The notes beneath the pieces are model-generated. The model did not search any database, had not been told where the DNA came from, and worked only from the letters and a program-made list of their open reading frames with translations. A stretch of 21,676 bases of DNA, taken from contig CAZDLX010000045.1 of assembly GCA_964506005.1 (NCBI GenBank), forward strand, positions 1-21,676, written 5' to 3'. The position numbers and the translations under genes are program-made. Below are positions 20,092 through 21,676 of this stretch, one piece after another; within the stretch, counting starts at the first letter, position 1; every line of letters starts with the position of its first letter. The stretch is from UBA3940 sp964506005. GTDB lineage: Bacteria > Chloroflexota > Anaerolineae > Aggregatilineales > UBA3940.

Positions 20092-21567
20092 ATGAGCCTG
20101 ACGATTGTGGGCCTCGGGCCCGGCGACCCTGACGACCTGACGCGCCGTGCGTGGCGCACGCTGGCGGAGGCGGACGAGATCTACCTGCGCACGCGCCGCC
20201 ACCCGACTGTCGAGCATCTGCCCGAAGGGCCGGAGATACACAGCTTCGACTCCGTCTACGAGGCGGAAGACGACTTCGACGCGGTGTACGACACCATCGC
20301 CGCGCGGCTGATCGAGCTGGCTGCGGAAGGGGGCCGCAATGTGGTCTACGCCGTGCCGGGCGACCCGCTGGTAGCCGAGGGCACGGTGACACGGCTTCTC
20401 GCGCTCGGGGCGCAGCGCGGAATCCCCGTCGAAGTCGTGAGCGGGCTGAGCTTCGTGGAGCCCGCGCTGGCCGCGCTCGGCGTGGATGCGCTGCCCGGCC
20501 TGCAGCTCGTCGATGCGACAGACCTCGCCGCGGCGCACCACCCGCCTATTAACCCCGACTATCCGGCGCTTGTGGCGCAGGTCTACTCGCGGCAGGTCGC
20601 CAGCGATGTCAAGCTCACGCTGATGAACCAGTACCCCGACGAGCATCCCGTCGCGCTGATCCACGCCGCGGGCACCGGCCAGCAGCGCGTCGAGAGGCTG
20701 GCGCTGTACGAGATCGACCGCGGCCCGGTGGACCACCTGACTTCGCTGTACGTCTGGCCCTATCGCCTCAGCACCCATGCAGCGACCAGCTTTGAGGGCT
20801 TCCAGGAGACGATTGCCCACCTCCGCGCGCCGGAGGGCTGCCCCTGGGACCGCGAGCAGACGCACCAGACGCTGCGCAAGCACCTGATGGAGGAGGCGTT
20901 TGAGGTCATCGACGCCATTGATTCCGGCGACCCCGCGCGCCTGCGCGAGGAGCTCGGCGATCTGCTGCTCCAGATCGTGCTGCACGCGCAGATCGCCGTC
21001 GAAGAGGGCGAGTTCAACATGGCCGAGGTGATCCACCAGATCGATGCGAAGCTGAAGCGCCGCCACCCGCACGTGTGGGGTGAGGTGGACGTTCACGGCG
21101 ACCCGTCAGAGGTCACGGCCAACTGGGCAGCCATCAAAGAGCAGGAGCGCGAGGAGAAAGGCGAAGGCGAGCGCAGCGCGCTCGACGGTGTGCCCAGGGC
21201 GATGCCCGCGCTGGCCCAGGCCCACGAATACGACGTGCGCGCGGTGCAGCTCGGCTTCGACTGGCCCGACGAGTCGGGCGTGATCGAGAAGGTGCGGGAG
21301 GAGATCGAGGAGCTCAAGGCGGCGGAGACCGACGCCGAGCGCCTCGACGAGATCGGCGACCTGCTGCTCGTCACAGCCGTATGGTCGCGCTGGCTAGGCA
21401 TCAACCCGGAGGATGCCCTGCGCGCTGCGAACCGTCGCTTCTACGAGCGCTTCAGCTACATCGAGCGCAAGGCCCACGAGCAGGGCCGCTCGGTGATGGA
21501 CATGTCGCTCGACGAGATGGACGTGCTGTGGGAGGAGATCAAGGCTCAGAAGCGCAGTGGCGAATAG
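20092..21567 (+). CDS. mazG: Fused tetrapyrrole-methylase-like and MazG nucleotide pyrophosphohydrolase (YabN type)
   Basis: A two-domain protein of 491 residues. Residues 1 to about 230 look like the tetrapyrrole (corrin/porphyrin) methylase fold, with GLGPGDPDDLT (7-17), the YAVPGDPLVAEGTV stretch (86-99) and VVSGLSFVEPALAALG (115-130). Residues about 232-490 contain two MazG repeats. The first has GCPWDREQTHQTLRKHLMEE (249-268) and EELGDLLLQ with metal-binding Glu/Asp. The second has EEIEEL (403-408) and DEIGDLLL. MazG enzymes hydrolyse NTPs to NMP and pyrophosphate and clear abnormal nucleotides. The same fusion is known as YabN in Bacillus. The methylase substrate is unknown. GAGGAC near 20082 precedes the ATG. 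Confidence 0.93.
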   Translation: MSLTIVGLGPGDPDDLTRRAWRTLAEADEIYLRTRRHPTVEHLPEGPEIHSFDSVYEAEDDFDAVYDTIAARLIELAAEGGRNVVYAVPGDPLVAEGTVTRLLALGAQRGIPVEVVSGLSFVEPALAALGVDALPGLQLVDATDLAAAHHPPINPDYPALVAQVYSRQVASDVKLTLMNQYPDEHPVALIHAAGTGQQRVERLALYEIDRGPVDHLTSLYVWPYRLSTHAATSFEGFQETIAHLRAPEGCPWDREQTHQTLRKHLMEEAFEVIDAIDSGDPARLREELGDLLLQIVLHAQIAVEEGEFNMAEVIHQIDAKLKRRHPHVWGEVDVHGDPSEVTANWAAIKEQEREEKGEGERSALDGVPRAMPALAQAHEYDVRAVQLGFDWPDESGVIEKVREEIEELKAAETDAERLDEIGDLLLVTAVWSRWLGINPEDALRAANRRFYERFSYIERKAHEQGRSVMDMSLDEMDVLWEEIKAQKRSGE

Positions 21568-21638
21568 CGGATGGCGTATAGCATATAGCATATGGCTCAT
21601 AGCTTATCGCTTACAACGTATGGCTGTTGGCTGTTAGC
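21562..21638. repeat. Degenerate tandem array of 7-base units
   Basis: Eleven consecutive 7-base units run from the mazG stop region: GAATAGC, GGATGGC, GTATAGC, ATATAGC, ATATGGC, TCATAGC, TTATCGC, TTACAAC, GTATGGC, TGTTGGC, TGTTAGC. The consensus is about NTATRGC. The phase is kept throughout, and base composition is far more AT-rich than the genes. It lies partly in the mazG terminus, whose stop TAG is inside the first unit. Confidence 0.75.
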
Positions 21639-21642
21639 CATA

Positions 21643-21664
21643 GAGCGAGCGCAGCGAGCGAGCT
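21643..21664. repeat. GAGC-rich direct repeat at window end
   Basis: Copies of GAGC/GCGAGC repeat after the 7-base array, flanked by ATAG (21640-21643) and CTAT (21662-21665), which could close a small stem. The window ends 11 bases later, so the extent is unknown. Function is not inferable. Confidence 0.4.
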
Positions 21665-21676
21665 ATAAGCAATTAG

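Noticed and set aside
19897..21096. Minus-strand open frame (399 codons) opposite the methyltransferase end and mazG
   Set aside because: Opposite two confident genes, with no recognisable domain or ribosome binding site.
21643..21676. CRISPR-like or origin-like repeat at the window end
   Set aside because: The units are too short (4-7 bases), without spacers or long palindromes; the window ends before anything else can be judged.

Overview
The window is a GC-rich bacterial segment whose genes all lie on the + strand. It holds the 3' end of tuf followed by the fused S10, spc and alpha ribosomal protein clusters, then truA-rplM-rpsI, an intergenic region of 333 bases, and a two-gene unit (an archaeal-type methyltransferase and a MazG-family pyrophosphohydrolase). 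Zinc-ribbon versions of S14, S4, L36 and L24, an adenylate kinase with a Cys3Asp zinc lid, and the order tuf-rpsJ...secY-adk-map-rpmJ...rpoA-rplQ-truA-rplM-rpsI point to a Gram-positive-like or Chloroflexota lineage. Chloroflexota (Anaerolineae-like) is my best guess, but it is an inference and no 16S gene is present.

Layout. 1-881 is tuf, cut at its 5' end. 946-8355 holds rpsJ, rplC, rplD, rplW, rplB, rpsS, rplV, rpsC, rplP, rpmC, rpsQ, rplN, rplX, rplE, rpsN and rpsH. 8473-12181 holds rplF (crossed by a 10-N assembly gap), rplR, rpsE, rpmD, rplO and secY. 12200-13645 holds adk and map. A consensus-like promoter with an extended -10 at 13628-13656 starts the block rpmJ, rpsM, rpsK, rpsD, rpoA, rplQ and truA. 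A second promoter inside the end of truA (17847-17875) feeds rplM-rpsI. The stretch 18880-19212 carries several hairpins, a long inverted repeat that may be a dispersed element, a terminator-like hairpin (19101-19124) and a promoter (19144-19173) for the methyltransferase-mazG pair. The window ends in a degenerate tandem array of 7-base units that begins inside the mazG stop codon region.

Most genes make the ribosome and its assembly partners. SecY makes the protein export channel, Adk balances adenine nucleotides, Map trims N-terminal methionine from nascent chains, RpoA is the RNA polymerase assembly platform, and TruA modifies tRNA. The notable departures are: infA is absent from its usual place between map and rpmJ; S17 has a 40-residue acidic tail; L17 carries an internal insertion of about 48 residues; and unusually long structured gaps lie before rplC, rplF, rpsD and rpoA, which are candidates for ribosomal protein autoregulatory leaders. 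I found no defence system, mobile element gene, CRISPR array or new enzyme system. The most novel-looking material is RNA structure and protein extensions inside an otherwise standard locus.
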